DNA of 64,000 nt, from the NCBI RefSeq assembly GCF_018381315.1, contig NZ_JAGZSD010000009.1, positions 1 to 64,000 of the forward strand. The letters are read 5' to 3'. Positions 23,356 through 32,099 of this stretch are shown here, one piece after another; the stretch's first letter is position 1, and each line of letters begins with the position of its first letter. The notes below the pieces were generated by a model that saw nothing but the letters and a program-made list of their open reading frames with translations, did not search any database and was not told the origin of the DNA. The DNA comes from Anaerostipes sp. (GTDB lineage Bacteria; Bacillota; Clostridia; Lachnospirales; Lachnospiraceae). A program made the position numbers and the translations under genes.

Positions 23356-23712
23356 TTACAAATCTTCCAGAATCCCGTTGGATACCTGCTCAATCTTTCT
23401 GATCTCTATCCTGATCTCCTCCTGATCCTCTGCATGCAAAATGCCTTTGGCCAGAAGATGAATCTCTGTTACTTTTTCTTTCGTCCTCAAAAACTTTTCC
23501 ACAAGGTGCAGCTTTTTCTCATATCCAGCAAGAATCTTATTGCAGCGCCTGATCATATCATAGGCAGCCTGTCTGGTAATGCCGTGTTCTCCGGCAATCT
23601 CGCTGGGAGATAAATCGTTCAGTACATGGTCTTCGTATATTTCTTTTTGATGCTCGGTCAGAAGCTCTCCATAAAAATCATATAGGAGCGTCTGTTCTAC
23701 AATCCATTCCAT
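23356..23712 (-). CDS. ylxM: YlxM-family helix-turn-helix protein (SRP operon regulator)
   Basis: 118 residues: LYDFYGELLTEHQKEIYEDH and the helix-turn-helix LSPSEIAGEHGITRQAAYDMIRR, split at GITR, then a charged helical C-terminus. YlxM is encoded with ffh in Firmicutes and can influence SRP activity. The ATG at 23712 follows AGGAG; a longer in-frame ATG at 23838 would place the promoter inside the gene and is rejected. Confidence 0.92.
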   Translation of the reverse strand: MEWIVEQTLLYDFYGELLTEHQKEIYEDHVLNDLSPSEIAGEHGITRQAAYDMIRRCNKILAGYEKKLHLVEKFLRTKEKVTEIHLLAKGILHAEDQEEIRIEIRKIEQVSNGILEDL

Positions 23713-23752
23713 GTCACTTCTCCTGTAAAGTATTTTTCCTTTACCGTGATTC

Positions 23753-23781
23753 AGTTTATCCGATATTGATCTGTTTGTCAA
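23753..23781 (-). promoter_or_regulatory. Promoter of the ylxM-ffh-rpsP-khpA operon
   Basis: On the minus strand TTGACA (23781..23776), 17 bases and TAAACT (23758..23753), about 40 bases before the ylxM start. Confidence 0.7.
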
Positions 23782-23901
23782 GTATTTTTCCTTGCACATT
23801 TTACTGTTATGAGGAAATATGACTTGAAAAAGTTTCACTTTCCTGTAAAATAGAAAAAAGACGATCCCAAACGAAATTTAAATAAGAAAGGTTTTACTTA
23901 C

Positions 23902-25527
23902 ATGATACAAGCAATTAATGTAACTCTGCGCCTTGGAAAACGCGCATTATTTGAAGATGTCAATATCAAATTTACAGAAGGAAACTGCTATGGCCTGATC
24001 GGGGCAAACGGTGCAGGCAAATCCACCTTCTTAAAGATCTTATCCGGTGAACTGGAGCCGTCACAGGGTGAAGTGGCCATCACAGACGGACAGCGGCTGT
24101 CTGTATTAAAGCAGGATCACTATCAGTATGATGATTATACAGTTCTGGATGCTGTTATGCTTGGCAATACCCGCCTTTATGAGATCATGAAGGAAAAGGA
24201 TGCAATCTACGCAAAAGAAGATTTTACAGAAGAGGACGGCATCAAAGCAAGCGAGCTGGAAGCCGAATTTGCGGACATGAACGGCTGGGAAGCTGAATCT
24301 GATGCGGCAACATTATTAAACGGCCTTGGAATAGAAAATGAGCTTCATTATGCAAAGATGTCAGAGCTGAATGGCTCCCAAAAGGTCAAAGTGCTTCTGG
24401 CCCAGGCACTGTTCGGCAATCCCGATATTCTTCTGCTGGATGAGCCTACCAACCATTTGGATCTAGAAGCTATCCGCTGGCTGGAAGACTTCCTTATTGA
24501 CTTTGACAATACCGTCATCGTAGTATCCCATGACCGTTATTTCTTAAATAAAGTATGTACTCACATCGCTGACATTGACTACGCAAAGATCCAGCTTTAC
24601 ACCGGAAATTATGATTTCTGGTATGAGTCCAGCCAGCTGATCTCCAAACAGATGAAAGATGCCAACAAGAAAAAAGAAGAAAAAATCAAAGAGCTTCAGG
24701 ACTTCATTGCCCGGTTCAGCGCCAATGCTTCCAAATCAAAACAGGCAACGTCCAGAAAAAAGGCTTTGGATAAAATCCAGCTGGATGAGATCAGACCTTC
24801 CAGCAGAAAATATCCTTACATTAATTTTAAGCCAACACGTGATATAGGAAATGATGCTCTGTCTGTAGAAGGGCTCTCTAAAACAATCGACGGTGTCAAG
24901 GTTCTTGACAATATTTCTTTCACTATGAACCCGGAAGACAAGATTGCCTTTGTAGGCCCAAATACATTGGCCACTACAACCTTTTTCCGTATTGTCGCAG
25001 GAGAACTGGAACCGGATGAGGGCACCTACAAGTGGGGCGTTACTACTTCCCAGTCCTATTTCCCTAAAGACAACACCAAGGATTTCAGCGATGATATGTC
25101 GATTGCAGAATGGCTCAGCCAATACTCTGAAGACAAGGATGTCACCTTTGTCCGCGGTTTCCTCGGAAGGATGCTCTTCTCCGGTGAAGAGGCATTGAAA
25201 AAGGTTTCTGTTTTATCCGGTGGTGAAAAGGTCCGCTGTATGCTGTCTAAACTTATGATCAGCGGTGCCAATATACTCATCCTGGATGAGCCGACCAACC
25301 ACCTGGATATGGAATCCATCACAGCGTTAAATGAAGGACTTCACAAATTTAACGGAGGACTTCTGTTTAGTTCCCAGGATCATCAGTTTGTACAGACTAC
25401 TGCCAACAGAATCATTGAATTCACCGATAATGGCATGATCGACTTCCTTGGGACCTATGATGATTATCTGGAAAACAACGAATCCGCAAGAAAACGTCAG
25501 GTTGCGAACTACGACGAAGAAGCATAA
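23902..25527 (+). CDS. ABC-F family ATPase (YbiT/YkpA-like)
   Basis: A 541-residue soluble protein with two ATP-binding cassettes and no membrane domain. The first has Walker A GANGAGKST, a signature LNGSQ and Walker B ILLLDEPTNHLD; the second has LSGGE and ILILDEPTNHLD. A charged linker (KKKEEKIKELQDFIARFSAN) separates them, the P-site tRNA interaction motif of ABC-F proteins acting on ribosomes. The second Walker A reads GPNTLATTT, without the Gly-Lys pair, so that site may not hydrolyse ATP normally. The TSQSYFPKDN segment is characteristic of the YbiT/YkpA branch. Stands alone with its own terminator. Confidence 0.9.
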   Translation: MIQAINVTLRLGKRALFEDVNIKFTEGNCYGLIGANGAGKSTFLKILSGELEPSQGEVAITDGQRLSVLKQDHYQYDDYTVLDAVMLGNTRLYEIMKEKDAIYAKEDFTEEDGIKASELEAEFADMNGWEAESDAATLLNGLGIENELHYAKMSELNGSQKVKVLLAQALFGNPDILLLDEPTNHLDLEAIRWLEDFLIDFDNTVIVVSHDRYFLNKVCTHIADIDYAKIQLYTGNYDFWYESSQLISKQMKDANKKKEEKIKELQDFIARFSANASKSKQATSRKKALDKIQLDEIRPSSRKYPYINFKPTRDIGNDALSVEGLSKTIDGVKVLDNISFTMNPEDKIAFVGPNTLATTTFFRIVAGELEPDEGTYKWGVTTSQSYFPKDNTKDFSDDMSIAEWLSQYSEDKDVTFVRGFLGRMLFSGEEALKKVSVLSGGEKVRCMLSKLMISGANILILDEPTNHLDMESITALNEGLHKFNGGLLFSSQDHQFVQTTANRIIEFTDNGMIDFLGTYDDYLENNESARKRQVANYDEEA

Positions 25528-25542
25528 ATTAACCGGCAGCGG

Positions 25543-25593
25543 AAAAACCGCAGTCTGCAGATCACTTGACCGTGAAATGCAGCTGCGGTTTTT
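25543..25593. terminator. Terminator between ABC-F and SDR genes
   Basis: AAAAACCGCAG (25543-25553) pairs with CTGCGGTTTTT (25583-25593), between convergent genes, usable in both directions. Confidence 0.8.
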
Positions 25594-25616
25594 CTATATC
25601 TCTTTTGTTTCAAACA

Positions 25617-26414
25617 TCATCTCTTTTGTTTCATCTCTGCCATATCACCAAAGATCGGTGTTGCTTTTCCGAAACCTCCGGATATATCCATAATCTGCCC
25701 CGTTGTGTAAGCAGATTCGTCACTTGCAAAATATACAACTGCCGCTGCAATCTCTTCCGGTTTTCCCATTCTGCGAATCGGAGTATGCTTTAAAAAGAAT
25801 TCTCTGAACTCATCGCTTAAATTCCCCTGAACTGCATCTGTGGCTGTCATTCCCGGCAAAACGGCATTACACCGTATATTATGTCTTGCCTCCTGAACGG
25901 CGATCAATTTAGTGAGATAATTAATTGCCGCTTTACTGGTTCCGTAAGCTACCTGTGAAATATCAGGCACCAGGCCTCCGATGGAAGAAATATTGATAAT
26001 GCTTCCTCCACCCTGCTCTGCCATATACTTGATCACTGCCTGAGAAGATGCAAAGACACTGGTAAGGTTTGTGTTCACTGTCTGAAGAAAATCTTTACAG
26101 TCGGTGTGGCTGATATCCAAATCCTTTTTTGGATCTGAAGTGCCAAAGTTATTGACAAGAACATCAATGCGGCCTTCCTTTTCTATCACTTCTTCCACCA
26201 TGCTGCCATAGGTCTCCGGTTCATTTGCATCATTATATACATAACGCACCCGGAATCCCATCTGATTCAGTTCATCTGCCCTCTGTCCGGCACGTTCCAG
26301 ATTTCTGGCACCCATATAAACAATGGCACCCTCTTTGGCACAGGCTTTTGTTATAGCCAGACCAATACCTCTTGTTGAAGCTGTTACCAAAACTACTTTA
26401 TCTTTTAGTCTCAT
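25617..26414 (-). CDS. Short-chain dehydrogenase, 7-alpha-hydroxysteroid dehydrogenase-like
   Basis: A 265-residue SDR: cofactor loop TASTRGIG (11-18), NNFGTSD (NNAG variant), catalytic Ser in NISSIGG (about 143-144), Tyr157 and Lys161 in YGTSKAA. Beyond the general fold it shares long stretches with clostridial 7-alpha-HSDH as I recall it: EGAIVYMGAR, ETYGSMVE, EGRIDVLVNN, LVPDISQVAYGTSKAAIN, NIRCNAVLPG and the GGFGKATP end. That enzyme oxidises the 7-hydroxyl of cholic and chenodeoxycholic acid. Substrate use is inferred; other SDR alcohol substrates are possible. Gene is isolated, with terminators around it. Confidence 0.75.
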   Translation of the reverse strand: MRLKDKVVLVTASTRGIGLAITKACAKEGAIVYMGARNLERAGQRADELNQMGFRVRYVYNDANEPETYGSMVEEVIEKEGRIDVLVNNFGTSDPKKDLDISHTDCKDFLQTVNTNLTSVFASSQAVIKYMAEQGGGSIINISSIGGLVPDISQVAYGTSKAAINYLTKLIAVQEARHNIRCNAVLPGMTATDAVQGNLSDEFREFFLKHTPIRRMGKPEEIAAAVVYFASDESAYTTGQIMDISGGFGKATPIFGDMAEMKQKR

Positions 26415-26478
26415 TTTTCTGTTCTCCTTTTTGAATCTGCTGTCATTATTTTAATGAATTCCCTATAGAATAAAAACA

Positions 26479-26509
26479 CCGCAGAATAGATTTAAAAGCT
26501 ATTCTGCGG
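26479..26509 (-). terminator. Terminator after the phospholipase C-like gene
   Basis: A perfect 11-bp stem CCGCAGAATAG (26479-26489) with CTATTCTGCGG (26499-26509). On the minus strand it is followed by TGTTTTTATT. Confidence 0.85.
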
Positions 26510-26525
26510 CAATTCCTTGCTTTAT

Positions 26526-27119
26526 CTATGCGTACTGTACTTTCAGAGCTACATTCTCAAAACTGATCTTAATAATATTTAAGATACTCATTACCACTGT
26601 GGTGCACACATCAACAATATATTGGATGTCGTCTGCCACACTGTGTTCACGAAGCATGTATTCTGCATGGATATTCTTGATAAACTCAGATAACCCTTTT
26701 GTAGAATTCAGAGGAACGATCCTGTCTTTCCTCTCCATGGCTTCTTCTGTGGACAGGTACTCTTTTAGTTCATGCTTCAGATCTCTCTCATAAAAACAAT
26801 GATCTTTTACATTTCCTTCATAGGTACTGTTGTGGGGATAAGTAAAATAATCAGCAATATAATGAATAATCACTCCGAGCTTTGCACAGCGGCGCATGTT
26901 CATCCCTTTCAGTGAGTCATAATCTGCGACAAAGTCGTCAAGTTGATTCTCTATTTTATCATAGGTAATATCAAAAGTATGCGGCGTTGTTATAAAGGAT
27001 GGTCTGCAGTCAGGCCAGATACTTCCGATATAGAACGGTAACTTATAGTCAAATACTTCTTCCAGTTGCAGTGAGTCCATAATTTGTCCAGCCAGTGAAA
27101 TGTGTGATTTTTTCCTCAT
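26526..27119 (-). CDS. Zinc-dependent phospholipase C family protein
   Basis: 197 residues with scattered histidine/aspartate zinc ligands typical of the zinc-dependent PLC superfamily: SHISLAGQIM, GSIWPDCRPSF, TPHTFD, LGVIIHYIADYFTYPHN, DHCFYERDLKHEL. No signal peptide is present, so an intracellular hydrolase is more likely than a secreted toxin. Substrate unknown. Single gene, transcribed leftwards between the recX-recA and SDR units. Family assignment rests on the HYIADYFTYPHN core. Confidence 0.8.
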   Translation of the reverse strand: MRKKSHISLAGQIMDSLQLEEVFDYKLPFYIGSIWPDCRPSFITTPHTFDITYDKIENQLDDFVADYDSLKGMNMRRCAKLGVIIHYIADYFTYPHNSTYEGNVKDHCFYERDLKHELKEYLSTEEAMERKDRIVPLNSTKGLSEFIKNIHAEYMLREHSVADDIQYIVDVCTTVVMSILNIIKISFENVALKVQYA

Positions 27120-27198
27120 TCGATCTCCTTAAAACACTTGACATGTAAACTCAGGTTCTAATCTTATTATATCCCGATTTTTAGAAAAATCAACTCTA

Positions 27199-27798
27199 TT
27201 ACTCTTTAAATTCCTTAAGTTTTTCTAAAATGTCATGAAATGAAAATCCTTTCCTGGCAAAAAAAGCTAAGTTTTTTTGAAAATTTTCCTCTGTTACCGG
27301 TCCTTTCTGACGGATCCTCTTTTTTATCTGCTCTCTCAGGACCTCTTCTTCCGGCTGGCCAAACTCTTCCCAGATACGTTCAAAAAGCTCCTGGCTTATG
27401 CCCTTGCCGGACAGTTCCTGTTTGATCTTTAAACGGCTTTTTGATGCTCCTTTGAATTCAATATAGCGTCTTACATATGCTTCATCATCTATATAATGAT
27501 ACCCTTCCACATAGGAAACTGCTCCCTCTATGCATCTCTCGGGAAGTTCCAGGCGCTTCAGCCTCATGCGTATCTCTTCTTTTGTCCTGTCTGAAACCTT
27601 TAAAAGATTCATGGCTTTTAGTTTGGCCCGGCGGAGCAGAAGACTGTCCAGTTCGTTCTTCTGTACCTCCGAAAGCTCCGTATCCTGCCTAAGTCCAAGT
27701 CTTCTCACATCTCCAGAATAAAGAAGGCAGTAACGCTCGTCATCAAGGTAAACCCTGATCTGCTTCTTCCCCACCGGCTCCAGCATTGTCACTATCAT
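27199..27798 (-). CDS. recX: Regulatory protein RecX
   Basis: A 199-residue, helix-rich RecX: three-helix repeats with KAMNLLKVSDRTKEEIRMRL, YVEGYHYIDDEAYVRRYIE and IKQELSGKGIS. RecX caps RecA filaments and limits recombination. It follows recA by nine bases and is transcribed with it, so it shares the SOS control. Start from ATG 27798 with MIVTMLEP; the second Met is an alternative. Confidence 0.92.
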   Translation of the reverse strand: MIVTMLEPVGKKQIRVYLDDERYCLLYSGDVRRLGLRQDTELSEVQKNELDSLLLRRAKLKAMNLLKVSDRTKEEIRMRLKRLELPERCIEGAVSYVEGYHYIDDEAYVRRYIEFKGASKSRLKIKQELSGKGISQELFERIWEEFGQPEEEVLREQIKKRIRQKGPVTEENFQKNLAFFARKGFSFHDILEKLKEFKE

Positions 27799-27807
27799 AT
27801 CCGCCTC

Positions 27808-28854
27808 TTACTGCTGTGTTTCCTCTGGCTGTGTCTCCTCCGAAGCAGCTTCTGCCTGTCCGTCAAGGCCATACTCTCTGCGGACTGCGGCTTCTACTTC
27901 CTGTGCCACTTCCGGATGCTCTTTTAAGTATGTCTTGGCATTCTCACGGCCCTGTCCGATCTTCTCTCCCTGATAAGCATACCAGGCTCCGCTCTTTTTA
28001 ATTACATCCACTCCGGCAGCCAAATCCAGGATATCACCTTCTTTGGAGATCCCCTCACCGAACATAATGTCAAACTCTGCCTGTTTGAACGGAGGTGCCA
28101 CTTTGTTCTTGACAACCTTGATCCTTGTCCGGTTTCCGACCATATCGCCTGCCTGCTTGAGTGTCTCAATCCTGCGGACATCCAGGCGGATGGATGAATA
28201 AAACTTAAGGGCGCGTCCTCCGGTGGTTGTCTCCGGATTTCCGAACATAACGCCTACTTTTTCTCTCAGCTGGTTGATGAAGATCACGGTACAGTTGGAC
28301 TTGCTGATAATCGCAGTCAGCTTTCTCAGTGCCTGTGACATCAGCCTTGCCTGAAGTCCCACATGGGAATCCCCCATGTCTCCGTCAATCTCTGCCTTCG
28401 GAACCAGAGCGGCAACAGAGTCCACAATGATGATATCCACGGCGCCGGAACGCACCATAGTCTCTGTGATCTCCAGTCCCTGCTCTCCGGTATCCGGCTG
28501 GGAAATATAAAGATTGTCCACGTCCACTCCAATATTCTGTGCATATACAGGGTCCAGGGCATGCTCTGCATCGATAAATCCGGCAATGCCTCCCCTCTTC
28601 TGTACTTCTGCTACCATATGTAATGCCACAGTTGTCTTACCGCTGGACTCAGGGCCGTAGATCTCAATCACTCTTCCTTTCGGAATTCCGCCCACGCCAA
28701 GAGCAATGTCCAGACTCAGAGAACCTGTCGGTGTTGTATCAATACTCATGTCTGCCTGATATTCGCCAAGCTTCATCACGGCTCCCTTGCCGTAGTCTTT
28801 TTCTATCTTTGTAAGAGCTGCATCCAATGCTTTTAACTTCTCTGTCTGTTGCAT
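27808..28854 (-). CDS. recA: Recombinase RecA
   Basis: A 348-residue RecA: Walker A GPESSGKTT, the LexA-coprotease/strand-exchange core, IIVDSVAALVPK (Walker B), the DNA loops MSQALRKLTAI and GNPETTTGGRALKFYSS. The C-terminus is acidic, ending in a Glu/Gln-rich tail. It starts after AAAGGAG and lies downstream of a promoter with two LexA-type boxes. Confidence 0.98.
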   Translation of the reverse strand: MQQTEKLKALDAALTKIEKDYGKGAVMKLGEYQADMSIDTTPTGSLSLDIALGVGGIPKGRVIEIYGPESSGKTTVALHMVAEVQKRGGIAGFIDAEHALDPVYAQNIGVDVDNLYISQPDTGEQGLEITETMVRSGAVDIIIVDSVAALVPKAEIDGDMGDSHVGLQARLMSQALRKLTAIISKSNCTVIFINQLREKVGVMFGNPETTTGGRALKFYSSIRLDVRRIETLKQAGDMVGNRTRIKVVKNKVAPPFKQAEFDIMFGEGISKEGDILDLAAGVDVIKKSGAWYAYQGEKIGQGRENAKTYLKEHPEVAQEVEAAVRREYGLDGQAEAASEETQPEETQQ

Positions 28855-28892
28855 CCTGTATTCTCCTTTAATCTTATTATTAACTGTTTTTG

Positions 28893-28921
28893 ATTATATC
28901 ATAGCACAAAGAGAAAAACAA
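28893..28921 (-). promoter_or_regulatory. recA promoter
   Basis: On the minus strand TTGTTT (28921..28916), 17 bases and TATAAT (28898..28893). The -35 overlaps one LexA-type box and is directly downstream of another. Confidence 0.8.
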
Positions 28922-28928
28922 GTGTTCG
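28915..28928 (-). promoter_or_regulatory. LexA/SOS box 2 (weaker), overlapping the -35 of recA
   Basis: CGAACACTTGTTTT on the minus strand matches the Gram-positive SOS box CGAACRNRYGTTYG at most positions and covers the -35 element. Confidence 0.5.
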
Positions 28929-28929
28929 C

Positions 28930-28943
28930 CGAATATTTGTTCG
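28930..28943 (-). promoter_or_regulatory. LexA/SOS box 1 upstream of recA
   Basis: CGAACAAATATTCG on the minus strand differs from the Gram-positive SOS consensus at one position. It lies two bases upstream of box 2, so a LexA pair may bind cooperatively. Confidence 0.7.
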
Positions 28944-28990
28944 TACTTGTCTTTCTCTTTCAGTTTAACATATATTTACATATTCTTCAA

Positions 28991-30229
28991 TCAGTCTGCC
29001 AGTGCTTTTCTGATCATTGTCAGAGCCCTGCATACAGAAACTTCCCTGATCTTTGCACGGTTTCCCTTAAGATCATATTTTTTAACTTCTGTTCTGCCGG
29101 CCCGGCTTACTCCAATATATACAAGCCCCGGCTTTTTCGTTTCAGTTTCTCCTCCCGGCCCGGCAAGTCCGGTGATTCCCACACCGATATCTGCCCCTGA
29201 AGTTTTCAGAACACCCTCTGCCATCTCCTTTGCAGTTTCCTCTGAAACAGCTCCGTACTCTTTCAGAGTTTCTTCTTTTACTCCCAGATACTTTACTTTG
29301 GCGTCATTAGAGTAAGTGATAAAGCTTTCATTCAGCACATTAGATGCCCCGGGAACATTGATAAGCCTTCCTGCCAAAAGACCTCCGGTACAGGATTCCG
29401 CCGCTGCTATGGTTTCTTTGTTTTTCTCCAGCATCTTTACCACCACTTCCTCCAGAGTTTCCTCTTCCTCGATGGTGTAAATCTTATCACCGAATCTGTC
29501 TCTCAGTTCTTCTACCATAGGCATAACTAATTCCCTGGCCTCATCCTCAGTGTCTGCTTTGGCCGTCACTCTCAGATGAACTTCTCCCAGCTTCGCATAT
29601 GGAGCTACGGTAGGATTGCTCTGCTCATCAATCAGATCCATGATCTGGGTCTCCACGTAACTTTCTCCCAGACAGTCAATCTTTACGACCTTAGAGTACA
29701 AAATTCCGGGCTGAAGCTTAGACAGGATCGGTTCTACCTGATTGTGAAACATTGGAATCAGCTCGCTGGGCGGTCCTGGGAGAAGCACAACTTTTCTTCC
29801 CTCGGGTCCGTTGATCACCATACCCGGCGCAGTTCCGTTTCCATTATATAAAACAGTGCAGTCCTCCGGTACCATGGCCTGCTTTAAGTTATTTTCAGTC
29901 ATTGGACGCTTGATGCCTGTAAAATATGCCGTCAGTCTCTCTTTGGCCTCTGCATCCTCCACAAGCTTCTGTCCGCAGGCTTTTGCCGCAATCTCTTTTG
30001 TCAGATCATCCTTCGTCGGGCCAAGCCCTCCGGACAAGATCAAAATATCTGACCGTTTCATTCCTGTCTTTATCACTTCCTCCACCCGCTCCGGGTTATC
30101 TCCCACAGTGGTTTCAAAAAAAACGCTTATGCCGAGGGCGGCTAAGCGTTCTGACAGGTAGGCAGCATTGGTATTAACAATGTTGCCCAGTAATATTTCT
30201 GTTCCCACACAAATAATTTCTGCTGTCAT
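28991..30229 (-). CDS. cinA: CinA family competence/damage-inducible protein
   Basis: 412 residues with the MoaB/MogA-like N-terminal domain (GTEILLGNIVNTNAAYLSE, ILSGGLGPTKDD) and a C-terminal CinA amidohydrolase domain (ESCTGGLLAGRL, GLAGPGGET). In bacteria CinA-type proteins act in pyridine-nucleotide recycling (nicotinamide mononucleotide deamidase / ADP-ribose pyrophosphatase). Cotranscription with pgsA-rimO is probable (13-base gap). The neighbourhood recA-cinA-pgsA-rimO is common in Firmicutes. Confidence 0.93.
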   Translation of the reverse strand: MTAEIICVGTEILLGNIVNTNAAYLSERLAALGISVFFETTVGDNPERVEEVIKTGMKRSDILILSGGLGPTKDDLTKEIAAKACGQKLVEDAEAKERLTAYFTGIKRPMTENNLKQAMVPEDCTVLYNGNGTAPGMVINGPEGRKVVLLPGPPSELIPMFHNQVEPILSKLQPGILYSKVVKIDCLGESYVETQIMDLIDEQSNPTVAPYAKLGEVHLRVTAKADTEDEARELVMPMVEELRDRFGDKIYTIEEEETLEEVVVKMLEKNKETIAAAESCTGGLLAGRLINVPGASNVLNESFITYSNDAKVKYLGVKEETLKEYGAVSEETAKEMAEGVLKTSGADIGVGITGLAGPGGETETKKPGLVYIGVSRAGRTEVKKYDLKGNRAKIREVSVCRALTMIRKALAD

Positions 30230-30241
30230 AATGTTCTCCTT

Positions 30242-30775
30242 CTATTTCAGGACATCCTTATTTTTAATTAAATAATCCAACAATGATATGATGGTCAACC
30301 CAAGTGAAATGTATACCAAAATATTTTCAATGATCACTGCTGTTCCGGTTCCCAAATCGATGATCAGCATAATGATCATGAACATTTGAAAATTCGTTTT
30401 AAATTTTCCCCAGTAGCTGGCTGCAATCACAACTCCATTGTCAGATGCAATCAGACGGAACCCGCTGATAATAAATTCTCTGGCAATAATGATGATGGCG
30501 ATCCATGAAGCCAGACGGTTCATTCCCACAAGGGCAATCATAGCAGAGCAGACCAGAAGCTTATCGGCCAAAGGATCCATAAATTTACCAAAATTCGTTA
30601 CCAGATTATACTTTCTGGCAATGTGTCCGTCCAGAAAGTCTGTGAGGCTGGCGATAATAAAAATCAGCACAGCAATCCACTTGCTGATCTCTCCAAACGG
30701 TTCCGCCAGCAGGACAAAAATAAAGATCGGTATCATCAATACTCTTAATATCGTTAGTTTATTTGGTAAATTCAT
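30242..30775 (-). CDS. pgsA: CDP-diacylglycerol-glycerol-3-phosphate 3-phosphatidyltransferase
   Basis: PgsA makes phosphatidylglycerophosphate for phosphatidylglycerol. The 177-residue membrane protein shows the CDP-alcohol phosphotransferase motif DGHIARKYNLV then NFGKFMDPLADKLL, with all conserved Asp residues, and five to six hydrophobic spans. It overlaps the end of rimO by 17 bases and is translationally coupled. Confidence 0.95.
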   Translation of the reverse strand: MNLPNKLTILRVLMIPIFIFVLLAEPFGEISKWIAVLIFIIASLTDFLDGHIARKYNLVTNFGKFMDPLADKLLVCSAMIALVGMNRLASWIAIIIIAREFIISGFRLIASDNGVVIAASYWGKFKTNFQMFMIIMLIIDLGTGTAVIIENILVYISLGLTIISLLDYLIKNKDVLK

Positions 30776-32096
30776 AGTCCATCTCTCCTATCAAATCATA
30801 CTCGTTTCCTTTGGTAATCTTTACATATACATAGTCTCCTGTCAACAGCTCTTCCGGGGAAGTCACAAATACACAGCCGTCTACTTTCGGTGCATCCATA
30901 TAACTGCGTCCTACATATACATCATCTTCAAACAGGTATCCTTCAATCAAAACTCTGATCGTCTTTCCAACCATCTGCTGCGTATGCTCACTGGAAATCT
31001 GCTGCTGCAGCGCCATCAGCTCATCCCTTCTGGCTTCCTTCACCTCTTCTTCGATCTGTCCCTCAAATTCTGCTGCTTTTGTATCTTCTTCCGGAGAATA
31101 AGTGAAAACGCCCAGCCGTTCAAATCTCTGCCGGCTTATGAAATCCACAAGTTCCTCATGCTGTTTCTCTGTCTCTCCCGGAAATCCGGTGATGAGCGTT
31201 GTGCGGATCGCCATATCCGGGATTTCTTTCCTGAGTTTTGCAATGATGGATTCTATATCCTTTTTAGAAGTTCTGCGCCCCATTCTCCTCAGGATGCCGT
31301 CACTGCAGTGCTGAATCGGCATGTCAATATAATTTACAACCTTTTCTTCTTCCTTTATAGTCTGGATCAGTTCATCCGTAATCTCCTCAGGATAACAGTA
31401 CAGCAGACGGATCCACTGGATTCCCTCCACCTTACAGAGTTCTCTGAGCAGTGCCGGAAGTTCTTTTCTGCCCGTAAGGTCCTTTCCATACAGTGTTGTC
31501 TCCTGAGCGACCAAAACCAGCTCTGTCACTCCGGAGGCTGCCAGTTCCTCTGCGCTCTTTAAAAGTTCTTCCATCGGAACGCTGCGGAATTTTCCCCTGA
31601 TCTTAGGAATAATACAGTAACTGCATCTCTTGTCGCACCCTTCCGCAATCTTTAAATAAGCCATGTGGCTGCCGGTTGTGACCAGCCGCCTGTGTCCGGA
31701 ATTATCCGGCAGATAATCAATACTCTCATAATGCTCATATCCATTGCCTGCGAGTGCTTCGTCCACTGCCTCCACAACAGAATCATAACTGGTGGTTCCA
31801 AGCACAGCATCAATTTCAGGAATTTCCTCTAAAATCTCATCCTTGTACCTCTGAGACAGGCATCCTGCTACCACAAGCGCTTTCAGATTCTGCTCCTTGT
31901 ATGCTGCCATCTCAAGAATTGTGTTGATGCTCTCTTCTTTTGCATCATGGATGAAGCAGCAGGTATTGATGACAATGACATCCGCTTCTTCCTCATTGTT
32001 AGTCAAAGTGTATCCTCTCTCTGTGAGAAGTCCCAGCATCACTTCACTGTCTACCAGGTTTTTATCACATCCAAGAGAAATAAAAAGTATTTTCAT
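30759..32096 (-). CDS. rimO: Ribosomal protein S12 methylthiotransferase RimO
   Basis: A radical-SAM enzyme that adds a methylthio group to Asp of ribosomal protein S12. The 445 residues have the N-terminal UPF0004 domain with Cys residues (SLGCDKNLVDSE, NTCCFI, GCLSQRY), the radical-SAM motif CDKRCSYCIIP and a C-terminal TRAM domain (GYLFEDDVYVGRSYMDAPKVDG). The closely related MiaB is excluded by the SLGCDKNLVDSEVMLG start. Confidence 0.95.
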   Translation of the reverse strand: MKILFISLGCDKNLVDSEVMLGLLTERGYTLTNNEEEADVIVINTCCFIHDAKEESINTILEMAAYKEQNLKALVVAGCLSQRYKDEILEEIPEIDAVLGTTSYDSVVEAVDEALAGNGYEHYESIDYLPDNSGHRRLVTTGSHMAYLKIAEGCDKRCSYCIIPKIRGKFRSVPMEELLKSAEELAASGVTELVLVAQETTLYGKDLTGRKELPALLRELCKVEGIQWIRLLYCYPEEITDELIQTIKEEEKVVNYIDMPIQHCSDGILRRMGRRTSKKDIESIIAKLRKEIPDMAIRTTLITGFPGETEKQHEELVDFISRQRFERLGVFTYSPEEDTKAAEFEGQIEEEVKEARRDELMALQQQISSEHTQQMVGKTIRVLIEGYLFEDDVYVGRSYMDAPKVDGCVFVTSPEELLTGDYVYVKITKGNEYDLIGEMDYEFTK

Positions 32097-32099
32097 CGG

